A stretch of 64,000 nt of DNA. Source: Enterobacter kobei. Its GTDB lineage: Bacteria > Pseudomonadota > Gammaproteobacteria > Enterobacterales > Enterobacteriaceae. The notes below the pieces were generated by a model. That model ran no database searches and was not told where the DNA came from. It saw nothing but the letters and a program-made list of their open reading frames with translations. Made by a program: the position numbers and the translations under genes. The stretch lies in contig NZ_CP017181.1 of assembly GCF_001729765.1 (NCBI RefSeq), positions 434,001-498,000 on the forward strand. Reading direction: 5' to 3'. Positions 8,998-18,566 of the stretch are shown piece after piece (the stretch's first letter is position 1; each line of letters opens with the position of its first letter).

Positions 8998-9570
8998 TTA
9001 ATGGATGCCGCGCACCCAGCTTAAACCTGCCTGTAAAAAGGCGGCGATAGCGACAGTGCCCAGCACCAGTGGGATGAGAAGGGAACGCGCGGGCACCGCA
9101 TCCTCAATGTGCGGTTCTTCCGTACTCAGGGCAGACAGCGCCTCTTCCCGGGTGCGTGCCGCCAGAAGCTGCTCACGCACACGGTCTTCCGTCAACAGGC
9201 TGGTTAGCGTCGTCAGCAGCTGCATATGCGTGCTGCCTGCTTCAGCAGGGGGAATGGCGAGCAGGAAGACCATTCTGACCTCTTCATCCCCCTCCAGCCC
9301 CGGCCAGCGTATTGGGTCGTCAAAAAGCGCCAGACAAAACGCCGCCTGATGCACCGTCTCGGTTTTACCGTGTGGAACGGCAAGTGCTTCGCCCAGAGCC
9401 GTGGGACCTTCACTTTCACGCTGTAAAACGCTCTGGATAAATGTCTCTTGATCGCCGATGACGTTTCGCCTGACGAGCGGTTCGGCGAGCCAGCGGATCA
9501 GCGCTTCAGGGGTACGGTGCGGCGGGTTGATAAAAACCAAATCGGGGTGCGTCAATGCAAGCAAGTTCAT
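8998..9570 (-). CDS. PTS fructose/mannitol-type EIIA protein
   Basis: A 190-residue protein with a type 2 EIIA domain (about residues 5-150) and the phosphoryl-accepting His67 in LAVPHGKT. A C-terminal hydrophobic segment (about 163-183) suggests a membrane anchor, unusual for EIIA. It overlaps no gene but follows the mannosidase by one base, and together with the EIIBC two genes upstream it completes a sugar permease. In E. coli the MngA permease joins A, B and C domains in one chain; here EIIA is separate. Confidence 0.8.
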   Translation of the reverse strand: MNLLALTHPDLVFINPPHRTPEALIRWLAEPLVRRNVIGDQETFIQSVLQRESEGPTALGEALAVPHGKTETVHQAAFCLALFDDPIRWPGLEGDEEVRMVFLLAIPPAEAGSTHMQLLTTLTSLLTEDRVREQLLAARTREEALSALSTEEPHIEDAVPARSLLIPLVLGTVAIAAFLQAGLSWVRGIH

Positions 9571-9571
9571 A

Positions 9572-12169
9572 TTAAGCCTCTAACAAAAAATCGCAGGTCG
9601 CGGAAGGTTGGATCGCCGTTACCGGCTGCACGGGCTCTTCCAGATAGTTGATCTGAGGAAGCCCCGCGAGATCTGCCGGAACGGGAACCGGCTGCGTGCC
9701 AGCGTTAAACACGCGGATGACCGTGCCATGTGACTGTTGGGCATGGGGCAGGGCAGACAGAATAAGCGGCTCCGGTAGGGTCAACAGCGAGAAGTGTGCC
9801 GGAAGCTGGCGTTCGGGCAGGCGCAACGAAAAGCGCTCAAGGCGATGATCGAGCGTGTGCAGCTTTTGCCGTTGATAGGTAAAGGGCTGTCCGGTCGCGA
9901 GATTTTCCAGCTGGCGTAGCGTCAGATGATCGGCACTGTCGGCCAGCGCGACGCTGAATGAAAAGTGCAACGGCTTCAGCAACTGGGCATCGGGGGTCTC
10001 AACCACCGTATTATTAATCCCGGATGCCCGACCCGGCCGCCAGTCCAGGTCGTTTCGTCCGAGCACACCCGTTGACTTAAACAGCGTCAGGGCAATCACT
10101 GCCGGTTCGTGCCCGAGGATCTGAAACTCCTTCATGCCGCGGCTATTCACCACCAGCGCTTTGCCTTCTTCTGCGACAGCGATAATGCCCTCGCTGGTTT
10201 CGATATCCACGGGCAGCTCGCGATAGCGTTCCTGCCAGTTTTCATCGTCATACCCCGTTTCGCGTTGGATGATCGCAAAGGGCTGTGAGGCGATAGCGTG
10301 ATGCGTGTGAATATCGCTGTTGATCAGCAAGCGCAGCCGGTGATCGCAGTGGCTGTTTTCCAGCGCACCGTCGACATACAGGTTCGGATCGTCATGGCGC
10401 AATTCACACGCCAGACGCAGGCATAACGGTTTTCTGGCTGCATCCTGATGTCCGGCGAGATCCGGCGGCAGAAGCAGCGTCGCCTCAATAACCAGCTTTT
10501 CGACAAGCGGCGTTTTCAGGCAATCAATGAGTGCGAAATGGGAACAGCGCGTTGGCGTATCGCCCGCGAGCGGGGAGAAATCGTAGCTGTCGCCCGCATC
10601 CGCGCAGTCTTCGAGGGTAAAGAACGCGGGGATGCATCTGCCAGTGTGTTTGTCCTCAAGGGTAAGCGTTCCGGCGTCCAGCATCAGCCGATAATGCGCA
10701 TTTTCTATTTCGCGGCCCTTTTCCTGTTCAGGCTGCCGTAGCGGCGCAGGGCTATTCTCAACGTTCACGGTGAGATAGCCAACCGACGGCAGAACCGGCG
10801 TCTGCACAGCAACGTGCCAGCGGAAATAGGGAGGAAGGGGCGTTTCACACTCGCCTTCGGCAGTGAGGGAGATCGCCGTTCCGCCGGGTAAAATGTCTCT
10901 TTTCAGGACGTCGAAGCGCACGGGCTGCCCCTGATACGTCAGCGCGATATGTTCAGCCCGGCTATACAGCGTGGTTTTAACCACGCGCCGCATTGGGGTG
11001 GTCAGCGGATTGAAGATCAGCAGGTCCCCTTCCTGAGCACAGGCGGCGGCCAGCGTTTTTACCACCAGATTCCACAGGCTGTGACACAGCTGCTCGGTTT
11101 GTTCCAGCCGATGCAGAATGTCGCGATTGGTCGCATCGCTATTACAGCCGCCGATAGAGTCGTGGGCGTGGCTTCGCAAAAGCGTCTTCCAGAGGGTATC
11201 GACTACAGAGAGATTGACCGGTAGCCCCTGATGCCGCGCCATGGCAATCGTCGGCTCCAGCTGTCGCAGGATAAACTGCTCGATCTCATCATTTTTCTTT
11301 TTAATGTCGTAGCGCACAGAGCCGATCGTTTTATGGATGCGGGTGTAGCGTGGCGATTTCAGCTCGCCTTCCCAGCTTTCAAACTGCTCACGCTGCGCGC
11401 GCAGGATGTCCACGTAACGCTCCAGCGAACTGATGGTGTACCAGTCCTGGTTGGGAGAGTGTTTGCTGGCGACCTGCAGGATAGTCGGCAGCGCCGGGTC
11501 GATGCTGACCTGATCGCCGCCGCAGGGTAGGAGCAGGTCATCGATACCGGCCCGTGAACGCAGCAAATCGACCATCGGGTAGATTTTCCCCTGCAGATGG
11601 CTGGCTTGCGAAGCGATATTTTTAGCCGCGCCATACCCGAGCGCCATCGCGCAGGCGATGACGCTCGCCCCTGACGGCGCGCGCCAGATAAACTGGCTGC
11701 GTTTGGCATGCCGGTCGTGATCGATACCGCGCCAGAAGACGATGTTATCGATATTGCAGCCCTGCAAAATCGTCGGCATCTGCGCATTGTGGCCGAAGGT
11801 ATCCGGCAGATAACCGACCTGCATCGCATGTCCCAGCGTTCGGGCGGCGAAGATGCCGTACTTCAGGTTGCGGATAATGGATTCGCCATGCACGTTGTAG
11901 GTGTCCGTCTGGGTATACCACGGCCCGACGAAAATCCTTTTTTCTCTGACCAGCTTTTCCAGCCTGGCGCGATAATCGGGATTGATCGCAAGAAAGTCCT
12001 CCACGACCGCCATCTGCCCGTCAAGGTGATAGCAGGCATAAGCCGGGTTCTGCTCCAGCGTGTTGATAACATCCGCAAAGTTGTATGACGCCAGCACCAT
12101 GCTGTCCTGACGGGTGAAATACCACTCCTGATCCCAGTGCGTGTGGGCAATAACGTGGATCTGACTCAT
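9572..12169 (-). CDS. GH38 alpha-mannosidase, mannosylglycerate hydrolase (MngB-like)
   Basis: The 865-residue enzyme opens with HVIAHTHWDQEWYF, the HxHWD zinc-binding motif of glycoside hydrolase family 38. WRGIDHDRH and HAHDSIGGCNSD carry further active-site and metal ligands. E. coli MngB, the nearest well-known relative, splits 2-O-(6-phospho-mannosyl)-glycerate delivered by the PTS. Start at 12169 is preferred over an in-frame codon 36 bases upstream because it has AGGGAAA before it and avoids running into the EIIBC gene. It sits between the EIIBC and EIIA genes, so a phosphorylated mannoside is the likely substrate, but the exact one is not shown. Confidence 0.8.
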   Translation of the reverse strand: MSQIHVIAHTHWDQEWYFTRQDSMVLASYNFADVINTLEQNPAYACYHLDGQMAVVEDFLAINPDYRARLEKLVREKRIFVGPWYTQTDTYNVHGESIIRNLKYGIFAARTLGHAMQVGYLPDTFGHNAQMPTILQGCNIDNIVFWRGIDHDRHAKRSQFIWRAPSGASVIACAMALGYGAAKNIASQASHLQGKIYPMVDLLRSRAGIDDLLLPCGGDQVSIDPALPTILQVASKHSPNQDWYTISSLERYVDILRAQREQFESWEGELKSPRYTRIHKTIGSVRYDIKKKNDEIEQFILRQLEPTIAMARHQGLPVNLSVVDTLWKTLLRSHAHDSIGGCNSDATNRDILHRLEQTEQLCHSLWNLVVKTLAAACAQEGDLLIFNPLTTPMRRVVKTTLYSRAEHIALTYQGQPVRFDVLKRDILPGGTAISLTAEGECETPLPPYFRWHVAVQTPVLPSVGYLTVNVENSPAPLRQPEQEKGREIENAHYRLMLDAGTLTLEDKHTGRCIPAFFTLEDCADAGDSYDFSPLAGDTPTRCSHFALIDCLKTPLVEKLVIEATLLLPPDLAGHQDAARKPLCLRLACELRHDDPNLYVDGALENSHCDHRLRLLINSDIHTHHAIASQPFAIIQRETGYDDENWQERYRELPVDIETSEGIIAVAEEGKALVVNSRGMKEFQILGHEPAVIALTLFKSTGVLGRNDLDWRPGRASGINNTVVETPDAQLLKPLHFSFSVALADSADHLTLRQLENLATGQPFTYQRQKLHTLDHRLERFSLRLPERQLPAHFSLLTLPEPLILSALPHAQQSHGTVIRVFNAGTQPVPVPADLAGLPQINYLEEPVQPVTAIQPSATCDFLLEA

Positions 12170-12179
12170 GATGTTTCCC

Positions 12180-13589
12180 TCACCTGACGTTCTTTGGGCT
12201 GACATAAAGCACGCCCAGGGCGCAAATCAGTGCGCCAATAAAGACGCTCGCCAGATAGCCCGCCACATTGGTCGCCAGCGGCCAGCCCCAGATGGCGGGC
12301 AGAGGCAGCGTCTGCTTCACGCCGAGTGCAATCGCCACCAGTGCACCGGCGACGGCACCGGTCATGAACACCGGGATCAGGCGTGGGTTTTTCAGGATGA
12401 ACGGGATAGCGCCTTCTGAGATCCCGATTACGCCCAGCAATAACGAGGTGCTGCCAACGGTTTTTTCTTCCCGGCTGAAGACATCCGGCAGACCAAAGCG
12501 GCCGTTGAGGAATGCGGCAAAACCGACGCCAATGGAGGGGATCACGATAGAGAGTTCGCGGGCGGTTAAATCAAACGTCTCGCTCATGCCATTCAGGCCG
12601 AGCGCGACCGAGCCTGCCGCCTTATTGACCGGACCACCAAGGTCGAAAGCGGTGCCCGCGGCGATCATTGCGGAATAGAACCCGCGACCGGTGTCGCCTG
12701 CCGAGGTAAAAAAGACCACCATCAGCTGATTAAGCGAGCCAAAAATCGGGTTAATCAGATATTCCATGACCATCACCAGCGTAATGCCGGTGATCAGCGG
12801 GACGATTAGCATGGTTTTAATGGTGGTGAGCTGCTGGCGGACATGAATCGAATCGTTGAGCCAGCGCACCAGATAGCCCACAAAGAAGCCAATCCCAATC
12901 GCGCCAAAAAAGCCGGAGGGCATAAAGCCCTCGATATCAAAGAAGCGCTTGTAGACTTCGTCTGACATGATGCCGCCGATAAGCCCGGGGATCAGCGCCG
13001 GTTTTCCGGCAATGGCAAACGCCAGATACATGGCGAAGACCGGATACATGAACTTGATTGTCATAAAGCCCACTTTATCCAGCACGCTGAACGGCGAATG
13101 TTCAATGTTAATAAACTGGCCGGTAATTTTGGCCGTCGCCATCATCAGCCCACCCATGACCACGACCGGTAACATATAGCTGATGGCCGCCATGATATGG
13201 CCAATAAATATCTGGTAAGCCGAACGCCGGAGATCGTCTTCGTCTTCATCTGCTACAGCGGTAGCATTTTTTTCCATTGCCAGCGCCTGACGCAGATAGC
13301 GATCGGTGTGCTTGATCAGCTCTTGTGTTCGTGTCTGAAGGTGAGGAATGTCATCAAAACGTTCGGCATCCTGAATGGGGACGTCGGTTGCCAGAATAAT
13401 GGCGGTGGCAGAGGCAATTTCCTGTTTTGTTAAGCGATTTTTAACACCGTCGCTACCCTGCGTTTCGACCTTTACCTCAATGTTATGAGCTTTAGCCCAT
13501 GCGATAATTTTATTCGCGGCCATAAACGTGTGTGCAATGCCTGTCGGGCAGGCCGTTACCGCGACAACTTTTTGTTTCGTCATTGTCAT
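12180..13589 (-). CDS. PTS fructose-family EIIBC permease (MngA-like)
   Basis: The 469-residue protein has an N-terminal EIIB domain with the phospho-cysteine Cys14 in VTACPTGIAHT, a linker around residues 100-120, and a multi-span EIIC domain with the signature GGPVNKAAG near residue 318. It imports and phosphorylates a sugar across the inner membrane. The start codon follows AGGGAATT. It is the first gene of the operon and diverges from the RpiR regulator. Confidence 0.85.
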   Translation of the reverse strand: MTMTKQKVVAVTACPTGIAHTFMAANKIIAWAKAHNIEVKVETQGSDGVKNRLTKQEIASATAIILATDVPIQDAERFDDIPHLQTRTQELIKHTDRYLRQALAMEKNATAVADEDEDDLRRSAYQIFIGHIMAAISYMLPVVVMGGLMMATAKITGQFINIEHSPFSVLDKVGFMTIKFMYPVFAMYLAFAIAGKPALIPGLIGGIMSDEVYKRFFDIEGFMPSGFFGAIGIGFFVGYLVRWLNDSIHVRQQLTTIKTMLIVPLITGITLVMVMEYLINPIFGSLNQLMVVFFTSAGDTGRGFYSAMIAAGTAFDLGGPVNKAAGSVALGLNGMSETFDLTARELSIVIPSIGVGFAAFLNGRFGLPDVFSREEKTVGSTSLLLGVIGISEGAIPFILKNPRLIPVFMTGAVAGALVAIALGVKQTLPLPAIWGWPLATNVAGYLASVFIGALICALGVLYVSPKNVR

Positions 13590-13664
13590 AATTCCCTGGA
13601 TGTGAAAACAGGGAAAGTATAAAGAGAAGCCAAAACAGTTTTTAATGTTTGCTAATACTTATTA

Positions 13665-13678
13665 CGTATCGTCATACG
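13665..13678. promoter_or_regulatory. Candidate operator between EIIBC and RpiR genes
   Basis: CGTAT-CGTC-ATACG is a 5-bp inverted repeat in the divergent promoter region. A related sequence TTATCGTCGTAC occurs at 15244-15255, upstream of the porin gene. Binding by the local RpiR protein is a guess. Confidence 0.35.
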
Positions 13679-13762
13679 CGGGCTTGCAATATGTGAAGCG
13701 CCTTCCAGAGGATATTTTTCGGCTGTGGTAAAATCATGTCAGGATTAAACAGGGTGTAATAT

Positions 13763-14422
13763 ATGAATTCATTTCAGGGAAGTGAGCGTTTGATATTTGA
13801 ATACATTCAGCATCACGCTACTCATATTTCTACTATATCGGCAAAAGAGATTGCCCGTGATACTTTTACCACGACAACCTCCGTTAATCGCGTGTGTAAG
13901 AAAATGGGCTATAAGAGCTATACAGAGCTTCGGTATCGTTTTTTACGCGATCATTTTACCCCTGCGCCTGTAAACCCTGACGTGGGGCCGCAGGCGGAGG
14001 AGATTGTGGTGGAGATGTCCAGGTTGCTGACCCATTCCAGCCATATTTTTCTCTATGCACGGGGCGCATCACTCACCAGCCTCAACTACCTGTCGCGTTT
14101 TTTATCTCTGGCGAGCCTGCCGCACCTTATTCTCAACGATATGCACCAGCTGACGCGGGTATCGAAGGGAACGCTGGTGTTGATCAGTAAATCCGGAGAG
14201 ACGCAGTCGTTAATTGAAATGGCGCGTAACGCGCTGCGCAAAGGATTAAAGATTATTGCGATCACGCGCGAGGGGTCTACGCTGGCCGCGCTCTCTTCTC
14301 TATGCTGGCCGTTGTTGATTGATATCAACGCGGTATCGTTATATCAGCGGGAAGGGCAGCTGGAACTGTTAAGTGCGGTAGACCGTATCGGCTGCAGGCT
14401 GCTGCAGCACGATACGGTGTAG
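13763..14422 (+). CDS. RpiR-family transcriptional regulator (HTH + SIS)
   Basis: A 219-residue regulator with an N-terminal RpiR HTH (residues 1-75; ISAKEIARDTFTTTTSVNRVCKKMGY) and a SIS sugar-phosphate domain (about 85-215; FLYARGASLTSLNY, LVLISKSGETQSLIEMA). It is divergent from the PTS/mannosidase operon and convergent with the porin gene, so it probably senses the phosphorylated substrate and controls both. E. coli uses a GntR protein (MngR) for its mannosylglycerate genes, so the regulator type differs. Confidence 0.85.
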   Translation: MNSFQGSERLIFEYIQHHATHISTISAKEIARDTFTTTTSVNRVCKKMGYKSYTELRYRFLRDHFTPAPVNPDVGPQAEEIVVEMSRLLTHSSHIFLYARGASLTSLNYLSRFLSLASLPHLILNDMHQLTRVSKGTLVLISKSGETQSLIEMARNALRKGLKIIAITREGSTLAALSSLCWPLLIDINAVSLYQREGQLELLSAVDRIGCRLLQHDTV

Positions 14423-14430
14423 TCAGGTCG

Positions 14431-15177
14431 TCAGAGCTGCTTCACTATCCCCAGACGGACGGCATAATCATTTTCATGGTTGCCGTCATCGTTGATATAG
14501 GTTTTATCCAGTGAAACCAGTTCGACGTAAGGCGTCCAGCCATCGTCGAGCTTGTAGTTGAAGGCGACGGTATGTTCCCAGTAGGTATCATCCCCGGTTC
14601 CCTGATCGACACCATCCTGCCAGCGGAAGCGTGGGTTGTAGGACATCCCGAATTTGCCAATGTTATACGCGAACCAGATGTCGAACTGGTGTGACTGGCG
14701 GCGGGTATACCCGCTGCCGTCGAGTTCTTTGTCGCTGTGCGCGTCATTGACGGTGTTATAGCGATAACGGGCGGCGAGATTCAGACCGTTATCGAACGCT
14801 TTCCAGCCCTGAATGAAGGGGTGGTAATGGGTATTGCTGGCGGTGAAAACCGTCACCATACCCGGCGCTACGGCAAAGCCGTTTCCAAGATCGAAGCGCC
14901 AGCGTGTTTCAATCTCTTGTGCCGCCTCCGTTAAGCCTTTTTCGTCTGGGTTATATCGGTCGGTATCGCCAAAAAAGGTATCATTGTGGTTTTGTGCGGC
15001 TTCAACGGAGAAGTAAAAACCATTCTCCGCCTGATGCATGACCTTAATACGGGAATCATTGACGTCTGAGTTTGTGTTGTGACCAAAACGAAGGTCGACG
15101 GATGTATTTCCGCACCATCCCTGTGTGCTTAATAATAGTGCGCTAATACACGTTGCTTTAATAATTCTCTTTTTCAT
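14431..15177 (-). CDS. KdgM-family oligosaccharide porin
   Basis: The 248-residue product has a Sec signal peptide (residues 1-22, ending QGWC-G) and an outer-membrane beta-barrel with alternating hydrophobic strands and aromatic ends. The pattern (VDLRFGHNTN, RYNTVNDAHSDK, C-terminal YAVRLGIVKQL) matches the KdgM oligogalacturonate porin family. The gene ends 8 bases from the RpiR regulator in convergent orientation. In this setting it may admit mannosyl compounds rather than oligogalacturonate; that is inference. Confidence 0.8.
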   Translation of the reverse strand: MKKRIIKATCISALLLSTQGWCGNTSVDLRFGHNTNSDVNDSRIKVMHQAENGFYFSVEAAQNHNDTFFGDTDRYNPDEKGLTEAAQEIETRWRFDLGNGFAVAPGMVTVFTASNTHYHPFIQGWKAFDNGLNLAARYRYNTVNDAHSDKELDGSGYTRRQSHQFDIWFAYNIGKFGMSYNPRFRWQDGVDQGTGDDTYWEHTVAFNYKLDDGWTPYVELVSLDKTYINDDGNHENDYAVRLGIVKQL

Positions 15178-15256
15178 AATGTCCTGCCGAGATTATTTGA
15201 TTGGCAGGGCTATTTTTATTTTCGGCACGCCACGATGTAAAAGTTATCGTCGTACA

Positions 15257-15273
15257 TTTAGCGTATCGCTAAA
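15257..15273. promoter_or_regulatory. Perfect palindrome upstream of the KdgM-type porin
   Basis: TTTAGCG-TAT-CGCTAAA has 7-bp perfect arms around a 3-bp centre and lies 80 bp before the porin start, between it and the treC terminator. A repressor site is plausible; the protein is unknown. Confidence 0.4.
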
Positions 15274-15276
15274 CAT

Positions 15277-15306
15277 AAAAAAAAGAGATACAGCATGCTG
15301 TATCTC
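15277..15306 (-). terminator. treC terminator
   Basis: A 10-bp stem GAGATACAGC/GCTGTATCTC (15285-15294, 15297-15306) is followed in the minus direction by eight T residues, eight bases past the treC stop. Confidence 0.88.
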
Positions 15307-15313
15307 CTGATAG

Positions 15314-16969
15314 TTATTCCTGCACCCACCAGATAGCTTCAAACGGGCGCAAGAGCAGCGTGTCGGGACGGGTGGGGACATCATCATAGTTGCTGAGTGC
15401 GACCCGCCATGCGCCCTGTACCGGCTCCGGTTGCCACTGCTGACGCTCGCGGCTCAGGTTCGCCACCACCCTCAGCGTCTGCCCCTGCCACTGACGGCGA
15501 TAACACCACAGGGAAGGATGGTCCGGGAGCAGATCCTCGTAGTCGCCCCACGTGAGCAGCGGCAGCGTTTTGCGCAGGCGAATCAGCGACTGGTAGGTGT
15601 AAAACACCGAGTCCTGGTCGTCCAGCGCCGCGCGGGCGTTCACGGTTTCGTAGTTATCGCAGACGCCAATCCACGGCTCGCCCTCGCTAAAGCCCGCATT
15701 GTGCGAGGCGTCCCACTGCATTGGCGTGCGGCCGTTATCGCGGGATTTGCTTGCCAGAATCGCCAGCAGTTCCTCAGGATCGCGACCGTTTGCCCGCATT
15801 TCGGCGAACATATTCAGGCTTTCCACATCGCGATAATCGGTGATGCGGCTGAAGTGCGGGTTGGTCATCCCCAGCTCCTCGCCCTGATAAATGTACGGCG
15901 TGCCCTGCATACCGTGCAGCACCATGCCCAGCATTTTCGCTGCGGCTACGCGGTGTTCCCCTTCGTCGCCAAAGCGTGAAACGATGCGCGGCTGATCGTG
16001 GTTACACCAGAACAGCGCGTTCCAGGCTTTGTTGTGCATCCCCTGCTGCCAGTGGCGGAAGAGGGTTTTCAGCGCGACAAAGTCCGGTTTCGCCTTCGTC
16101 CATTTTTCACCGCCCGGGTAATCCACCTTCAGGTGATGGAAGTTAAAGGTCATCGACAGCTCGCGCCCGTCGAGCGAGGCATACTGCTGGCAATTCTCCA
16201 GCGAGGTCGAGGACATTTCGCCCACCGTCATCAGGTTGCGCGGGGTAAAGACGTCGCGGCTCATCTCCTGAAGATATTCGTGGATGCGCGGCCCGTCCGT
16301 GTAGAAGCGGCGACCGTCGCCCGTTTCGTCATTCGGGAAATCCTGATCTTTTGAAATCAGGTTAATGACGTCCAGACGTAAGCCGTCCACGCCGCGATCG
16401 GCCCAGAACTCGCATACCTTTTTCAGCTCGGCGCGCACCTCCGGGTTTTCCCAGTTGAGATCCGCCTGCTCCGGCGCGAAGAGGTGAAGGTAATACTGCT
16501 CGCTCTCGGCGTGCCAGCGCCAGGCGTTGCCGCCAAACTTGGAGCGCCAGTTGTTAGGCAGTTGCTCCGGCGTACCGTCGCGCCAGATGTAGAACTGGCG
16601 GTACGGGCTTTCCTTATTCAGTGATTCCCGGAACCAGGCGTGCTGGGTTGACGTGTGGTTGAACACCATGTCCAGCACGATGCGAATACCGCGTTGATGC
16701 GCCCCGGCGACCAGTTCGTCAAAATCATCCAGCGTACCGTACGTCGGGTCGATGGCGATGTAATTCGCCACGTCATAGCCGTTATCCACCTGCGGCGAGA
16801 TATAAAACGGCGTCAGCCAGATGGCGTCAATGCCGAGGGTTTTCAGGTAGTCCAGCCGCGCGGTCACGCCGCGTAAATCGCCGGTGCCACTGCCGGTCGT
16901 GTCCTGAAAACTCTTTGGATAGATCTGATAGATGACGCCGTTCTGCCACCAGTGAGGAAGGGTATTCAT
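15314..16969 (-). CDS. treC: Trehalose-6-phosphate hydrolase
   Basis: A 551-residue GH13 enzyme that hydrolyses trehalose 6-phosphate to glucose and glucose 6-phosphate in the cytoplasm. GLRLDVIN carries the nucleophile Asp, VGEMSS the acid/base Glu, and FWCNHDQPR the third acidic residue. The start MNTLPHWWQNGVIYQIYP matches E. coli TreC; a codon 15 bases upstream is less likely. It follows treB by 51 bases, as in the E. coli treBC operon. Confidence 0.97.
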   Translation of the reverse strand: MNTLPHWWQNGVIYQIYPKSFQDTTGSGTGDLRGVTARLDYLKTLGIDAIWLTPFYISPQVDNGYDVANYIAIDPTYGTLDDFDELVAGAHQRGIRIVLDMVFNHTSTQHAWFRESLNKESPYRQFYIWRDGTPEQLPNNWRSKFGGNAWRWHAESEQYYLHLFAPEQADLNWENPEVRAELKKVCEFWADRGVDGLRLDVINLISKDQDFPNDETGDGRRFYTDGPRIHEYLQEMSRDVFTPRNLMTVGEMSSTSLENCQQYASLDGRELSMTFNFHHLKVDYPGGEKWTKAKPDFVALKTLFRHWQQGMHNKAWNALFWCNHDQPRIVSRFGDEGEHRVAAAKMLGMVLHGMQGTPYIYQGEELGMTNPHFSRITDYRDVESLNMFAEMRANGRDPEELLAILASKSRDNGRTPMQWDASHNAGFSEGEPWIGVCDNYETVNARAALDDQDSVFYTYQSLIRLRKTLPLLTWGDYEDLLPDHPSLWCYRRQWQGQTLRVVANLSRERQQWQPEPVQGAWRVALSNYDDVPTRPDTLLLRPFEAIWWVQE

Positions 16970-17020
16970 AATGCGTTCCTGCAAATGCGAAGGGGCGCAA
17001 CTGCGCCCCGAAAGATGAAG

Positions 17021-18442
17021 TTAAACAATCTGCAGCGCGCCCTGACGGAACTTACGCTGATAAACCACGGTGGTGAGCGCCATTGGGACGATAATCGCAA
17101 TCGCCATTGCCAGGGCAAACACCTGCCAGTAAGCGGGCTGGATGGAGAGAATGCCCGGCAGACCGCCCACGCCAATCCCGTTCGCCATCACGCCGTTCAG
17201 ACCACACACCAGGCCTGCCAGACCGGAACCGATCATCGCGCAGAGCATCGGGAAGCGGTATTTCAGGTTGATACCGTACATCGCCGGTTCGGTGACGCCG
17301 AGGTAGGCGGAGATCGCGGCCGGAACGGAGATTTCGCGCTCGTTGTGCTTACGGCTGACGATGATGATGCCGGTCACCGCAGACGCCTGCGCAATGTTAG
17401 ACAGGGCGATAATCGGCCAGACCGGCGTGCCGCCGAGGCTCTGGATCATCTGCATATCAATGGCCAGCGTGGTCTGGTGTACACCGGTGATCACCAGCGG
17501 GGCGTACAGGAAGCCAAACAGCGCGGCGCCAATCGGTGCGAAGCTGCCGGTCATCAGGTGGCGCACCGCGAAGGCCACGCCGTCGCCGATCATGCGGCCA
17601 AACGGACCGATAAACGCATGTGCCAGGAAGACGGCCAGAATCAGCGAGCAGACCGGAACGACCACCAGATAGAGATAATCCGGCACGATGCGCTTCAGGC
17701 GTGTCTCAATAAAGCCCAGCATCAGCCCCGCCAGCAGGGCCGGGATAACCTGCGCCTGATAGCCCACTTTGGCGATGGTGAACAGACCGAAGTTCCACAC
17801 TTCAGGCACCTGCTGACCAAGTAAGTAAGCGTTCATTAACTGCGGAGAGACCAGCGTGACGCCCAGCACGATACCGAGAATCGGCGTACCGCCCATTTTG
17901 CGCACCGCGGACCAGCAAATCCCGACCGGCAGATAGAAGAAGATCGCTTCACCAATCAGCCACAGGAAGTCGTAAACGGTTTTCAGCGCCGGATACATCT
18001 GCGCCAGCGTTTTGCCGTCGCTCATCGGCACATCACCGATGACGTTACGGAAACCAAGAATTAAGCCGCCGCTGATCAGCGCCGGCAGCAGCGGGAAGAA
18101 GATCTCCGCGAAGTGGGAAATCAGCTGCTCGTGCCACTTCATATTCTGGCGTGCAGCCTTCTTGGCCTGCTCTTTATCCGCCGAGCTGTGCCCGGTGGTT
18201 GCCAGCAGAGCCTGATAGTAATCGCCCACTTCGGTACCAATGACCACCTGGAACTGCCCGGCGTTGGTGAAGCAGCCTTTAACCATTTTGAGTTCTTCAA
18301 TGGCCTTCGGGTTCGCTTTTGCCGGATCGTTCAGCACGAAGCGCAGGCGGGTAATGCAATGGCTAACGGTTGCGATGTTTTCGCGGCCGCCGACCAGGAC
18401 GATCAGCTGATCAATATCTGCTTGTTTGACTTTACTCATCAT
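17021..18442 (-). CDS. treB: PTS trehalose-specific EIIBC component
   Basis: The 473-residue permease has an N-terminal EIIB domain with the phospho-cysteine in SHCITRLRF (about residue 29) and a C-terminal EIIC domain of the glucose superfamily with GITEPAMYG-like ALGVTEPAMYG. It phosphorylates trehalose during uptake, using EIIA-Glc. Sequence and length follow E. coli TreB closely. It is the first gene of treBC with a TreR operator upstream. Confidence 0.97.
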   Translation of the reverse strand: MMSKVKQADIDQLIVLVGGRENIATVSHCITRLRFVLNDPAKANPKAIEELKMVKGCFTNAGQFQVVIGTEVGDYYQALLATTGHSSADKEQAKKAARQNMKWHEQLISHFAEIFFPLLPALISGGLILGFRNVIGDVPMSDGKTLAQMYPALKTVYDFLWLIGEAIFFYLPVGICWSAVRKMGGTPILGIVLGVTLVSPQLMNAYLLGQQVPEVWNFGLFTIAKVGYQAQVIPALLAGLMLGFIETRLKRIVPDYLYLVVVPVCSLILAVFLAHAFIGPFGRMIGDGVAFAVRHLMTGSFAPIGAALFGFLYAPLVITGVHQTTLAIDMQMIQSLGGTPVWPIIALSNIAQASAVTGIIIVSRKHNEREISVPAAISAYLGVTEPAMYGINLKYRFPMLCAMIGSGLAGLVCGLNGVMANGIGVGGLPGILSIQPAYWQVFALAMAIAIIVPMALTTVVYQRKFRQGALQIV

Positions 18443-18516
18443 GAAACCTCATGACAGATGGTGAGGGGTGTAATGACCTGAGCGCAAGCCTACTCTTTCA
18501 GCGTGACGGCGAAAAT

Positions 18517-18528
18517 GGGAACGTTCCC
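18517..18528. promoter_or_regulatory. TreR operator upstream of treB
   Basis: GGGAACGTTCCC is a perfect 12-bp palindrome of the LacI-family type, located 75 bp before treB and beyond the treR stop. A half CRP site (TGTGATCT on the minus strand) is nearby at about 18543-18552. Confidence 0.8.
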
Positions 18529-18566
18529 GAAATCGGGCGAAGATCACAATAAACGCTTCAGGGGGG

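Noticed and set aside
16952..17824. 290-codon plus-strand frame opposite treB
   Set aside because: Antisense to treB with Arg/His/Gln-rich translation and no homology pattern.
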